Shown: positions 1 through 6,934, numbered from the stretch's first letter. The stretch: 9,141 bases of DNA from Candidatus Izemoplasma sp. (GCA_007117565.1 SKGG01000033.1:1-9141); one strand, 5' to 3'. Notes: generated from the sequence alone by a model not told the origin. Numbers and translations are program-made.

Positions 1-162
1 GAAATGATGTTTACGCAAACCCCCTCAGAAATCATCATCGATGAAGCGTTAGAACTCACCCATCAATACACTGACTTAGGCGATCAAAAAAGTGTCGCAT
101 TTAACAATCGTTTACTAGATAACATCAGCAAAGCGTTAAAGGAGGGACCCAGTGGAGACTAA
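1..162 (+). CDS. nusB: NusB, C-terminal fragment (transcription antitermination factor)
   Basis: The window opens inside a reading frame that gives 53 residues and ends at TAA (160-162). NusB is an all-helical RNA-binding protein that joins NusE (ribosomal protein S10) on boxA RNA to promote antitermination, mainly on rRNA operons. The visible part matches the end of the family: a segment reading TPSEIIIDEALELTHQY, then a helix with AFNNRLLDNI, corresponding to the usual 'kFvNgvLdki' ending. The start and the N-terminal half lie outside the window. The last 11 nt overlap the GTG start of xseA, and the xseA ribosome binding site lies within nusB codons, so the two are probably translationally coupled. 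nusB directly before xseA is a common Firmicute order. The call rests on a short fragment plus context. Confidence 0.82.
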   Translation, partial: EMMFTQTPSEIIIDEALELTHQYTDLGDQKSVAFNNRLLDNISKALKEGPSGD

Positions 163-1438
163 ACCCTTAACGGTGAGCGCCCTCACAAAATATATTAAGT
201 ATAAATTTGACCACGACACGCATCTACAGCGAGTGCTTTTAGAAGGGGAGATTTCAAACTTCAAACACAACGCACGGGGTCATTTTTATTTTACATTAAA
301 AGATCAAGTGGCTTCGATCAGCGCGGTGATGTTCCGTTCACGTGCGCAGCACGTGCCGTTTCAACCGCAAGAAGGCATGAGCGTTGTCGTCCAAGGCAAC
401 ATCTCGGTTTTTGAAAGTGCTGGGTCTTATCAAATTTACGTCGAGCAAATGCAAGAAAAGGGCCTTGGCAATCTTTATCAAGAATATTTGAGACTTAAAA
501 AAGAGCTTGCCGATCAAGGGTATTTTGCGGCTGAGCGTAAACAAACCTTACCCGAATTTCCAAAACAAATTGCGATTATTACCTCAGACACTGGCGCCGT
601 CATTCGCGACATGATCACCACACTTAACCACCGTTATCCTCTCGTGAAGGTCTTACTGTACCCAACGGTGGTCCAAGGCGAGCATGCGGCTCCGTCCATT
701 GTGAAAAACATCCAGTTAGCCGATGCGAATGCGTCCAATGACGTCATCATCGTTGGTCGTGGCGGAGGCTCTATTGAAGACTTGTGGGCGTTTAACGAAC
801 GCATCGTCGCAGAAGCAATATACCATGCCAAAACTCCCATCATCAGTGCGGTTGGTCATGAAACAGATTACACGATTGCTGATGAAGTGGCTGATTTAAG
901 AGCGCCCACCCCCACCGCTGCAGCTCAAATGGCGGTCCCTGATCAACGCATCATCAAAGCGAGATTGCAAGAGGATCGAGTGGGCATACAGCAGGCGCTA
1001 AAACGACTCCTTCATTATGGTGAGACAAGACTCAACAACTTAAGACACCGTCCTTGGGTCAGGCAGCCTGAACGGTTGTTGATGCCTTATGAACGTCGGA
1101 TGGAACAACTGACTGCACGCTTACAAGCACGGTCGCCTAAACATCAATTGATGCGTTCACACGATCAGCTTATGAGCTTAAATCGACAACTTCAAAGAAT
1201 GTACGAATACTATTTAGATCAGAAAACACAAAGGCTCTCAAGGCTTCAACAAACACTCACCTATCAAAATCCGTACACTCTATTGAACCAAGGGTATGCG
1301 CTTTTACAAAAAGACGGTCAAACCATCACGAGTATTGAGGACTTAAAGCTTGGCGATGTTTTGAATGTTCAGTTAAAAGATGGTACCATCACCTCGCGCA
1401 TTGAAGCGATTGAAAAAAAAGGAGAAGACGATGAGTAA
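152..1438 (+). CDS. xseA: Exodeoxyribonuclease VII large subunit
   Basis: Large subunit of exonuclease VII, which with XseB degrades single-stranded DNA from both ends in the cytoplasm and works in repair and recombination. The product has 428 residues, close to the family's usual length. Residues about 8-100 form the OB-fold nucleic-acid-binding domain (VLLEGEISNF...GHFYFTLKD). The catalytic domain follows, with GRGGGSIEDLW at 202-212, VGHETD at 234-239 and DLRAPTPTAAA at 248-258, all diagnostic. Residues about 264-380 are Gln-, Arg- and Leu-rich and probably form the long coiled coil that binds XseB copies. A conserved tail (GYALLQKDG...LKLGDVL) follows. The GTG start at 152 is supported by AAAGGAGGG at 138-146, five bases upstream, and by the N-terminal alignment. 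The gene overlaps nusB by 11 nt and xseB by 8 nt. One small departure: ITSDTGA at 143-149, where most relatives have Pro instead of Asp. Confidence 0.97.
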   Translation: METKPLTVSALTKYIKYKFDHDTHLQRVLLEGEISNFKHNARGHFYFTLKDQVASISAVMFRSRAQHVPFQPQEGMSVVVQGNISVFESAGSYQIYVEQMQEKGLGNLYQEYLRLKKELADQGYFAAERKQTLPEFPKQIAIITSDTGAVIRDMITTLNHRYPLVKVLLYPTVVQGEHAAPSIVKNIQLADANASNDVIIVGRGGGSIEDLWAFNERIVAEAIYHAKTPIISAVGHETDYTIADEVADLRAPTPTAAAQMAVPDQRIIKARLQEDRVGIQQALKRLLHYGETRLNNLRHRPWVRQPERLLMPYERRMEQLTARLQARSPKHQLMRSHDQLMSLNRQLQRMYEYYLDQKTQRLSRLQQTLTYQNPYTLLNQGYALLQKDGQTITSIEDLKLGDVLNVQLKDGTITSRIEAIEKKGEDDE

Positions 1439-1652
1439 AACACTGTCATTTGAAGAACAACTTAAAGCATTAGAAGCGATTGTGACACGCTTAGAACAAG
1501 GGGACATTCCCCTAGAAGAAGCGATTAAACATTACGAAGAAGGCATCGCTTTAATTGCTCAAGCGGAAGCCAAACTCAACGCGGCTCAAAAAGTCTTAAC
1601 CAAAAAGCTTGAAAATGATGAAGAAGTGGATTTTGACCCTGAAGGCGCATGA
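1431..1652 (+). CDS. xseB: Exodeoxyribonuclease VII small subunit
   Basis: Small subunit of exonuclease VII, 73 residues, normal for the family. Several copies bind the XseA coiled coil and make the enzyme active. The sequence is a two-helix hairpin with the family pattern: SFEEQLKALEAIVTRLEQG, then IPLEEAIKHYEEGIALIAQAEAKL, followed by a charged tail. The frame is open upstream to 1380, but the start at 1431 is chosen because the protein then begins MSKTLSFEEQL, as is usual, and because AAGGAG at 1419-1424 lies six bases upstream. The upstream extension would only be out-of-frame xseA sequence. The ATG overlaps the last 8 nt of xseA, and the TGA stop overlaps the tlyA start, so the two subunits are tightly coupled in translation. 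This TGA is part of the evidence that the organism uses the standard code. Confidence 0.96.
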   Translation: MSKTLSFEEQLKALEAIVTRLEQGDIPLEEAIKHYEEGIALIAQAEAKLNAAQKVLTKKLENDEEVDFDPEGA

Positions 1653-2386
1653 GATTAGACGTATGGTTGGTTGAACATCAACATTTTTCCTCACGTGCCC
1701 GTGCTCAAGCAGCGATTAAAGAAGGGTATATTTTAGTCAATGGCACCATTCAAAAAAAACCGTCGACGCTGATTTTTGAAACGGATGAAGTGGAAAGTTT
1801 AGGCGAAGCGTATACGTATGTTTCACGCGCAGCCTTAAAGCTTAAGGCAGCCTTAACCGCGTTTCAGTTTGATGTCAAAGATCAGTGTGTGATAGACATT
1901 GGTGCGGCGCATGGTGGCTTTACCGAAGTGTTGTTAGAGTTTGGGGCTAAAGAGGTGGTGGCGATCGATGTGGGTCGTGATCAGTTTTCCTCTGATTTAA
2001 CGCAAGATCCTCGTGTGTATGTTCATGAGCAAACTCATTTTTTAGATACCGATAGAACACTCTATCGCAACGCAACACGTGCGGTCTGTGACGTGAGTTT
2101 CATCTCGAGCATCCCGATGCTCGCTCATCTAAAAACGCAAGGGTTCATCGAGACTATCGTGCTCATCAAACCTCAGTTTGAACAGCGCTCAGGTAAGAAA
2201 AAGGCCGTCATCAAAGATGGGCGCATGCGTCACTCTATTTTACGCGATTATCAAAAACGATGTGCCCAAGAGGGCTTATTCATTCATAATTTTATGCCAT
2301 CACCTATTCAAGGAAGTGACGGCAACATAGAATATTTAGCCCATATCAAAGACGTACCCAACGACTTTACGATACCGAAAGATTAG
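1649..2386 (+). CDS. tlyA: TlyA-family rRNA 2'-O-methyltransferase
   Basis: A 245-residue protein with an S4 RNA-binding domain (about 1-60, starting RLDVWLVEHQHFSSRARAQ) and an FtsJ/RrmJ-type SAM-dependent methyltransferase domain (about 57-235). In mycobacteria TlyA methylates 2'-hydroxyls of 16S and 23S rRNA; that activity is family knowledge, and the sites used here are unknown. SAM motif I is DIGAAHGGFTE (83-93), slightly different from the usual DIGASTGGFT. The expected K-D-K-E catalytic set is present: K64 in SRAALKL, D148 in CDVSFIS, K174 in IKPQFE and E228 in GNIEYL. The start overlaps the xseB stop as ATGA, with only a weak GAAGG at 1641-1645, so translation probably depends on coupling. 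In Bacillus relatives ispA and/or dxs often sit between xseB and this gene, and argR after it; all are missing here. Confidence 0.93.
   Translation: MRLDVWLVEHQHFSSRARAQAAIKEGYILVNGTIQKKPSTLIFETDEVESLGEAYTYVSRAALKLKAALTAFQFDVKDQCVIDIGAAHGGFTEVLLEFGAKEVVAIDVGRDQFSSDLTQDPRVYVHEQTHFLDTDRTLYRNATRAVCDVSFISSIPMLAHLKTQGFIETIVLIKPQFEQRSGKKKAVIKDGRMRHSILRDYQKRCAQEGLFIHNFMPSPIQGSDGNIEYLAHIKDVPNDFTIPKD
2106..2123. repeat. Perfect 8-bp inverted repeat inside tlyA
   Basis: CGAGCATC and GATGCTCG are separated by two bases (CC), giving a short, strong potential hairpin within the coding sequence for the SSIPML segment of TlyA. No U-run follows, so it is not an intrinsic terminator. It may be chance constrained by codons. 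Confidence 0.4.
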
Positions 2387-2397
2387 GGGTGTAAGCG

Positions 2398-4062
2398 ATG
2401 TTAAAACATCTGAGTGTCCATAACTTTGCGATCATTGAAAACATCCATGTCGATTTTTATCATGGCTTTACCGCGTTAACAGGAGAAACCGGTGCGGGGA
2501 AAAGCTTGTTAATTGATGCGATTGGCTTGTTGCTAGGTGAACGTGCGCAAACGTCATGGATTCGCAGTGGGGAAGACAAGGCGACTTTAAAAGCGCTCTT
2601 TGAACCGCTGCCTCAAGACATCATCCCAATCTTAAAGTCCCATGATATTCCCATCGAAGATGAGTTGTATGTGATACGTGAACTCTCTCATTCTAAAGGC
2701 AATCGATTAACGATTAATGGGATCAATGTCCCATTGTTAGTCTTAAAAGAAATGGCGCCGCATCTCGCTGATATTCATAGCCAACAAGACACCAAACGGC
2801 TCATTCATCCAACCAATTATGCGTTTTTACTCGCTCGTTTTTCACGCGCGACCGCACGGGCACAATTAGACTACGAAGCAAGCTACCAAGAGTATGTCAA
2901 GACGAAACAAGCGTTTGATGAGCTTCGAAAGCGTCATCAAGACGCGCAAGAACAAGAAGACTATTTACGCTTTCAGTATGAAGAACTTACACAAGCAAAG
3001 CTTTCGCTGACAGAGTTTGAACAGATGCAAAGCCGTTTAAAGGCGCTTGAAAACTATGACCGGTTGTTTCAAGCACTGAAACAAAGCTATGCGCTTTTAA
3101 GCGATGACGCAGATATCGGTCATCTTTATGACAGCCATAAAGCGTTGCAATCGGTCGCCGATGTCGATGTGACGTATGACACCTTAGCGCAACGCTTAGC
3201 ATCGCTATATTATGAAGCTGATGACATTAAAGAAACCTTATCTAACACGATTGAATCGTTAGATTTTGATGCGGGTGAACTGGCTGAGCTTCAAGCGCGT
3301 GAACATCTCATTGAAAGTCTCAAACGTAAACACAAAACTGACGTTGAAGGCCTCATCAGCAAACAGCACGACCTTGCACAAACCTTAAGCACACTCGATG
3401 ATTTTGACGATCACTTAACCCAGTTAGAACAAACACTCAAGCATGTTGAGAAGGTCCTTCATGATAAAGTGAAAGTCTTACGTGACACTCAGCGTCAAGC
3501 TGGGGTCGAGCTCGGTAAAAAACTCACGCCAATTTTACATGATTTAGCCTTACAAGGTACACGTTTTGAAGTGCGTTTAACGCCCTATAAAGATGTCTCA
3601 GCGTACACCAAAAGCCAACCTCACGAGATTGATTTTATGATCTCAACTAATCCAGGGGAACCATTAAATCCTTTAACGAAAGTGGCGTCTGGTGGTGAAA
3701 TGTCACGAGTGATGCTCGCTTTAAAAGTGGCGTTGTTACAGAAGAATCAACTTGCAACGATGATTTTTGATGAGATTGACACCGGTGTGAGTGGCTATGT
3801 TGCTTCACAAGTAGGCAAACAAATGAAACACTTATCTCAAAACGTTCAAGTGATTGCCATCACCCACTTACCGCAAGTCGCCGCACAAGGTCATCATCAT
3901 ATGCTCATAAAAAAAGCGACCCATGAAGGTCGCACAATGGCGTCGATTGAATGGCTAGAAGACACGGCACGCATCGATGCGTTAGCCATCATGATGAGCG
4001 ATGGACGTCTCAGCGAAAGTAGTCGTAAGGCGGCGAAGGAACTGATGGAACAAAGCCCATAA
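2398..4062 (+). CDS. recN: DNA repair protein RecN
   Basis: SMC-like ATPase of 554 residues, the normal length, that acts early at double-strand breaks in recombinational repair. The N-terminal ATPase half carries Walker A TGETGAGKS (28-36). A long Glu-, Gln- and Leu-rich region from about 150 to 370 is the expected coiled-coil arm with hinge. The C-terminal half carries the ABC signature ASGGEMSR (430-437), Walker B MIFDE with D458/E459, the following IDTGVSG, and the switch histidine H490 in AITHLPQVAAQGHH. All key residues are intact. The ATG at 2398 follows AGGGGTG (2385-2391) by six bases and lies 11 nt after tlyA, so the gene is the last of the operon. No LexA-type operator is evident just upstream. 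argR/ahrC, which normally precedes recN in Bacilli, is absent. A terminator starts directly at the stop codon. Confidence 0.97.
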   Translation: MLKHLSVHNFAIIENIHVDFYHGFTALTGETGAGKSLLIDAIGLLLGERAQTSWIRSGEDKATLKALFEPLPQDIIPILKSHDIPIEDELYVIRELSHSKGNRLTINGINVPLLVLKEMAPHLADIHSQQDTKRLIHPTNYAFLLARFSRATARAQLDYEASYQEYVKTKQAFDELRKRHQDAQEQEDYLRFQYEELTQAKLSLTEFEQMQSRLKALENYDRLFQALKQSYALLSDDADIGHLYDSHKALQSVADVDVTYDTLAQRLASLYYEADDIKETLSNTIESLDFDAGELAELQAREHLIESLKRKHKTDVEGLISKQHDLAQTLSTLDDFDDHLTQLEQTLKHVEKVLHDKVKVLRDTQRQAGVELGKKLTPILHDLALQGTRFEVRLTPYKDVSAYTKSQPHEIDFMISTNPGEPLNPLTKVASGGEMSRVMLALKVALLQKNQLATMIFDEIDTGVSGYVASQVGKQMKHLSQNVQVIAITHLPQVAAQGHHHMLIKKATHEGRTMASIEWLEDTARIDALAIMMSDGRLSESSRKAAKELMEQSP

Positions 4063-4085
4063 AAAAAAGCGCAATGCGCTTTTTT
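4063..4085. terminator. Bidirectional intrinsic terminator after recN
   Basis: The stem AGCGC/GCGCT (4068-4072 with 4076-4080) has a three-base loop AAT and is flanked by an A-run on the left and a T-run on the right, which extend the pairing by five A-T pairs. It can end the recN transcript on the plus strand and the small membrane-protein transcript on the minus strand. It begins directly after the recN TAA, and the small gene's stop codon falls in its T-run. Confidence 0.9.
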
Positions 4086-4260
4086 AGGCGCCAGTGATGG
4101 CTAAAATCATAATGATGACGGTTGTTAATACAAGACCCAAGACAAAAGCAATCGCTAAAATCATGACAGTGATTTTACCCCAACGACTTTTTAAAGGGTT
4201 TTTGTAGACTGGAGCGGACTCTGGTTGTGGTTTCTTAACTCGTTTTCTACTTTCAGGCAT
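4084..4260 (-). CDS. Small single-span membrane protein, 58 aa, function unknown
   Basis: This frame reads ATG at 4258-4260 to TAA at 4084-4086. The first 29 residues are basic and proline-containing (MPESRKRVKKPQPESAPVYK, then NPLKSRWGK). A single hydrophobic stretch follows from about residue 30 to 56 (ITVMILAIAFVLGLVLTT, then VIIMILAI), ending ITGA. The positive N-terminal side predicts N-in, C-out topology with a very short exterior. There is no lipobox and no obvious signal-peptidase site. Support for a real gene comes from AAAGAGGTG (complement of 4266-4274) five bases before the start, a promoter with a perfect TATAAT, and a terminator at the stop. I do not recognise the family. The shape loosely recalls small Firmicute membrane proteins such as Prli42/DUF4044, but that is only a resemblance of build. 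The gene is divergent from dinB and convergent with recN. Confidence 0.8.
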   Translation of the reverse strand: MPESRKRVKKPQPESAPVYKNPLKSRWGKITVMILAIAFVLGLVLTTVIIMILAITGA

Positions 4261-4265
4261 CTTTT

Positions 4266-4274
4266 CACCTCTTT
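4266..4274 (-). promoter_or_regulatory. Ribosome binding site of the small membrane-protein gene
   Basis: Read on the minus strand this is AAAGAGGTG, five bases before the ATG. The same short spacing is seen before xseA, the aldehyde dehydrogenase, the short-chain dehydrogenase and the MFS gene, so it matches the habit of this genome. It is a main reason for calling this short frame a gene. Confidence 0.8.
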
Positions 4275-4299
4275 ACTTAAACACTGTACCCATTATACA
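4272..4299 (+). promoter_or_regulatory. Putative sigma-A-type promoter for dinB-aldH
   Basis: TTTACT (4272-4277), a 16-base spacer and TATACA (4294-4299) predict a start near 4306, about 23 nt before the dinB ATG. Each box matches four of six consensus positions. A promoter is needed here because the recN terminator isolates dinB. The -10 box overlaps the -10 box of the opposite promoter. No LexA operator of the GAACNNNNGTTC type is visible. Confidence 0.5.
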
Positions 4300-4320
4300 A
4301 AACTAACATCAAATTGAAAA
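4292..4320 (-). promoter_or_regulatory. Putative promoter of the small membrane-protein gene
   Basis: On the minus strand TTTTCA (complement of 4315-4320), a 17-base spacer and a perfect TATAAT (complement of 4292-4297) predict a start near 4285 and a leader of about 25 nt. This is the best -10 match in the window. The -35 box lies in what would be the dinB leader. Confidence 0.6.
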
Positions 4321-4323
4321 GGG
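4320..4323 (+). promoter_or_regulatory. Ribosome binding site that decides the dinB start
   Basis: AGGG within AAAAGGGAAA lies five bases before ATG 4329. An in-frame TTG at 4314 would give five more residues but has no purine-rich site before it, and it would place the ribosome binding site inside the gene. ATG 4329 is therefore preferred. Confidence 0.7.
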
Positions 4324-4328
4324 AAAGC

Positions 4329-5498
4329 ATGCAAAAATACCAAATCATCTTCCATATTGATTTAAACGCGTTTTTTGCCAGTTGCGAAATCGCCTTAAAC
4401 CCCACGTTAAAACATCAACCCATCGGGATTGGTGGTGCCTCAGGACGTGGTATTTTAACGACCGCAAATTACGAAGCACGTAAATATGGCGTAAGCAGCG
4501 CGATGTCTGTAGGTGAAGCGAGAAGACTTTGTCCTCAGCTAAAGCTCTTGCCTGTCAATTTTCCTTTATACGAAGAAAAGAGCGCCCAATTTTTCGACTA
4601 TCTAAGAAGCTACACGCATCAAATTGAACCTGCGTCGATTGATGAGGGTTATGTTGATATGACGGACTACTGTCAAGGGAAAGACGCAATAGAGGTGGCT
4701 TCAAAGATTCAAAAAGATTTAGAAGAAACCTATCAACTGCCTTGTTCGATAGGCATTGCGCCCAACATGTTTTTAGCCAAAATGGCTTCAGATATGAAAA
4801 AACCAATGGGCATTACGGTCCTTCGCAAACGTGACGTTCAAGAGAAGTTGTGGCCTTTAAAAATCGAATCGATGCATGGCATTGGACGTAAAACGGTCCC
4901 AAACTTAAAACTCTTAGGCATTCATACCATTGGTGATCTTGCGAACTACCAAAACCATCATAAACTGAGCAAGTTTCTTGGGAATTCAACTGTTTCGTTT
5001 GTTGCTAAAGCTCATGGTCAAGACGATCGTGTCATTGACCCAAGTCGTCAAGAAAAACATCAAAGCATTGGAAACTCAAAAACCTACGACGGTTACTTAC
5101 ATGAGTATACAGAATGCATCGAAGCGTTAGAGAGCCTTACAGAAAAGGTTGTTAAGCGACTGATGGATGCGGATTTAAAGGCTAAAACATTGACTGTTCA
5201 AGTGCGTAATCATCAGTTTGAACAACGATCCAAAGCGTTTAGTTTTCCCTATCATACGCAAGATTATGATGCGTTCATCCTGGAAGTCGAACGCTTGTTT
5301 GATGCACTCTATGACGAACAACCCGTGCACTTATTAGGGGTTTCTGCCAGTCACTTAGAAAAGACAGAGCGTCTTTTTAAACAGCTTGATATTTTTAAAG
5401 AGAAGCTTTCACCTAAAAAAGATCAAGCCGTGGATGATCTACTTGAACAAATCAATAAGCATTATCCTAAAGCGCTTCTTAAAAAAGGGCTAAAATAG
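4329..5498 (+). CDS. dinB: DNA polymerase IV (Y-family translesion polymerase)
   Basis: Error-prone polymerase that copies past damaged bases. From the ATG at 4329 it has 389 residues; a TTG at 4314 would add five. The palm domain begins FHIDLNAFFASCE with metal ligand D11 and steric-gate F16, which excludes ribonucleotides. The second catalytic pair is D105/E106 in ASIDEGYVD. A helix-hairpin-helix segment (MHGIGRKTVPNLKLLGIHTIGDL) marks the thumb. The little-finger domain follows, ending LLGVSASHL. The sequence QLDIF at 352-356 fits a beta-clamp binding peptide, which would link it to the replication machinery. All catalytic residues are intact. It is the first gene of a two-gene operon, with the aldehyde dehydrogenase starting 16 nt after its TAG. 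The nearby recN and xseAB also serve repair, but they belong to a separate, terminated transcript. Confidence 0.96.
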   Translation: MQKYQIIFHIDLNAFFASCEIALNPTLKHQPIGIGGASGRGILTTANYEARKYGVSSAMSVGEARRLCPQLKLLPVNFPLYEEKSAQFFDYLRSYTHQIEPASIDEGYVDMTDYCQGKDAIEVASKIQKDLEETYQLPCSIGIAPNMFLAKMASDMKKPMGITVLRKRDVQEKLWPLKIESMHGIGRKTVPNLKLLGIHTIGDLANYQNHHKLSKFLGNSTVSFVAKAHGQDDRVIDPSRQEKHQSIGNSKTYDGYLHEYTECIEALESLTEKVVKRLMDADLKAKTLTVQVRNHQFEQRSKAFSFPYHTQDYDAFILEVERLFDALYDEQPVHLLGVSASHLEKTERLFKQLDIFKEKLSPKKDQAVDDLLEQINKHYPKALLKKGLK

Positions 5499-5514
5499 GA
5501 TTAGGAGGGATGAC

Positions 5515-6873
5515 ATGTCAAAGACTTTACTCGAAAAACAAAAGGCGTATTATAACGCGGGGCACACGCAATCATTTACTGCGCGCATCGAGGCGCTTAA
5601 CACCTTAGAAGAGGCTATTTTAAAACATCAAAACAATCTTGAAAAAGCTCTTCGTGAAGATCTAGCTAAATCTGCTTTTGAAGCGTACGCCACAGAAATC
5701 GGCTTTATATTACGTTCTTTAAGAGAGATGAAAGCTTTGGTGCGTCCTCACATGAAAACGAAACGTGTGAAAACCCCGCTCACGCAAATCGGATCGCGCT
5801 CTTACATTAAACATGACCCTTTAGGGTCCGTCTTGATTATAGGCCCTTATAATTATCCAGTCCAACTCGTCATTGAGCCTTTAATTGGCGCGTTAGCCGC
5901 AGGCAATACGGCCATTATTAAACCCAGTGAGTTTACGGAACATACCGCGAAAGCGTTAGCGGTTATGATTAACGAAGCGTTTGATCCAGGCTTAGTTCAT
6001 GTCCTCACCGGTGGTGTAGAGGTCAATCAAGCGCTCACCGCGTTGCCTTTCGACCATATCTTTTTTACAGGCTCCACACGGGTCGGTCAGCTCGTGTATG
6101 AAGCGGCCGCTAAAAATCTTGTGCCCGTCACGCTTGAACTTGGGGGGAAAAGCCCCACCATTGTTGATGAAACAGCAAAGCTTGATGTTGCTGCTAGACG
6201 CATTGTTTATGGGAAATTTTTGAATGCTGGTCAAACGTGTATCGCGCCCGATTATGTTTATGTGCATGAACGGGTGATCGATTCGTTTATCGAGAAACTG
6301 ACACAGACCATCGCCGCCTTTTATCCAGACGATGAAAAGGCGATGGGTCATATTGTGAATGAGGGACACTTTAAAAGGCTTAAAGGACTCATTGACCCTA
6401 AGAAAGTGGTGTATGATGGTCAAGCGAAAGCGTCCTCACGCTATTTAGCACCTGTGGTGATGCGTGATGTGACGTGGGAAGATGCGGTCATGAAAGAAGA
6501 AATCTTTGGCCCTATTTTACCAATTTTAACGTATCAATCGCTCGACAATGTTTTGGCCATTATCCGTAAAAACGATAAACCTTTAGCCTTATATTTGTTT
6601 TCTGAAAATAAAGCCACTCAAAAACATGTTTTTGAGTCCTTGTCGTTTGGGGGCGGCGCGATCAACGATACGATCATGCACGTCGCTAACCCACATCTAC
6701 CTTTTGGCGGTGTCGGTGCCTCAGGCATTGGCGCCTATCACGGGAAAACCTCGTTAAAGACGTTCTCTCATCAAAAAGCGTATATGAAAAAATCGACGCG
6801 CTTTGATCCAAAGTTCTTATACCCGCCCTATTCAGATAAACAAGTGAGTTTTATCAAGAAAATCTTGAAATAA
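5515..6873 (+). CDS. Class 3 NAD(P)-dependent aldehyde dehydrogenase
   Basis: A 452-residue aldehyde dehydrogenase of the class 3 (ALDH3, YwdH-like) group, oxidising aldehydes to carboxylic acids. The substrate cannot be read from sequence; medium- or long-chain or aromatic aldehydes are typical of relatives. Catalytic residues are all present: N113 in GPYNYPV, E208 in LELGGKSP and nucleophile C242 in GQTCIAPDY, almost the same numbering as mammalian ALDH3A1. FFTGS (183-187) lies in the cofactor-binding part and EEIFGPILP marks the C-terminal catalytic region. The tail YPPYSDKQVSFIKKILK ends without the membrane anchor found in some fatty aldehyde dehydrogenases, so the enzyme is probably cytosolic. 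A strong AGGAGGG at 5503-5509 lies five bases before the ATG. It is co-transcribed with dinB and followed by a terminator. Detoxification of reactive aldehydes is a plausible role but is inferred. Confidence 0.94.
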   Translation: MSKTLLEKQKAYYNAGHTQSFTARIEALNTLEEAILKHQNNLEKALREDLAKSAFEAYATEIGFILRSLREMKALVRPHMKTKRVKTPLTQIGSRSYIKHDPLGSVLIIGPYNYPVQLVIEPLIGALAAGNTAIIKPSEFTEHTAKALAVMINEAFDPGLVHVLTGGVEVNQALTALPFDHIFFTGSTRVGQLVYEAAAKNLVPVTLELGGKSPTIVDETAKLDVAARRIVYGKFLNAGQTCIAPDYVYVHERVIDSFIEKLTQTIAAFYPDDEKAMGHIVNEGHFKRLKGLIDPKKVVYDGQAKASSRYLAPVVMRDVTWEDAVMKEEIFGPILPILTYQSLDNVLAIIRKNDKPLALYLFSENKATQKHVFESLSFGGGAINDTIMHVANPHLPFGGVGASGIGAYHGKTSLKTFSHQKAYMKKSTRFDPKFLYPPYSDKQVSFIKKILK

Positions 6874-6877
6874 ACAT

Positions 6878-6917
6878 AAAAAGGTCGTGTGCTTGCGCTT
6901 TGCACACGACCTTTTTT
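6878..6917. terminator. Bidirectional intrinsic terminator between convergent genes
   Basis: A perfect 10-bp stem, GGTCGTGTGC (6883-6892) with GCACACGACC (6902-6911), has a nine-base loop and is flanked by an A-run (6878-6882) and a T-run (6912-6917). It serves the aldehyde dehydrogenase on the plus strand and the short-chain dehydrogenase on the minus strand. It is the strongest hairpin in the window. Confidence 0.95.
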
Positions 6918-6934
6918 ACTGCTTAGGTTAAAAC

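Noticed and set aside
340..354. Inverted repeat ACGTGC/GCACGT within xseA
   Set aside because: Only six paired bases in coding sequence, expected by chance in a window of this size.
1380..1430. Upstream extension of the xseB frame from ATG 1380
   Set aside because: The added residues are a shadow of xseA codons and do not resemble XseB. The ribosome binding site and family N-terminus both point to 1431.
2390..2403. cre-like TGTAAGCGATGTTA over the recN start codon
   Set aside because: It matches the pattern as well as the site at 7801, but it spans a start codon and includes ribosome binding site context. It shows that such matches occur by chance here.
2716..2735. 7-bp inverted repeat AATGGGA/TCCCATT within recN
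   Set aside because: Short, in coding sequence for the GINVPL segment, no T-run after it, and no sign of function.
4314..4328. TTG at 4314 as the dinB start
   Set aside because: No ribosome binding site precedes it, while AGGG sits at the right distance before ATG 4329, and the family normally begins only a few residues before the first metal-binding Asp.
5992..6423. Minus-strand open frame of 143 codons opposite the aldehyde dehydrogenase gene
   Set aside because: It lies wholly within a conserved gene with intact catalytic motifs, has no recognisable domain or supporting ribosome binding site, and its composition is that of an antisense shadow.
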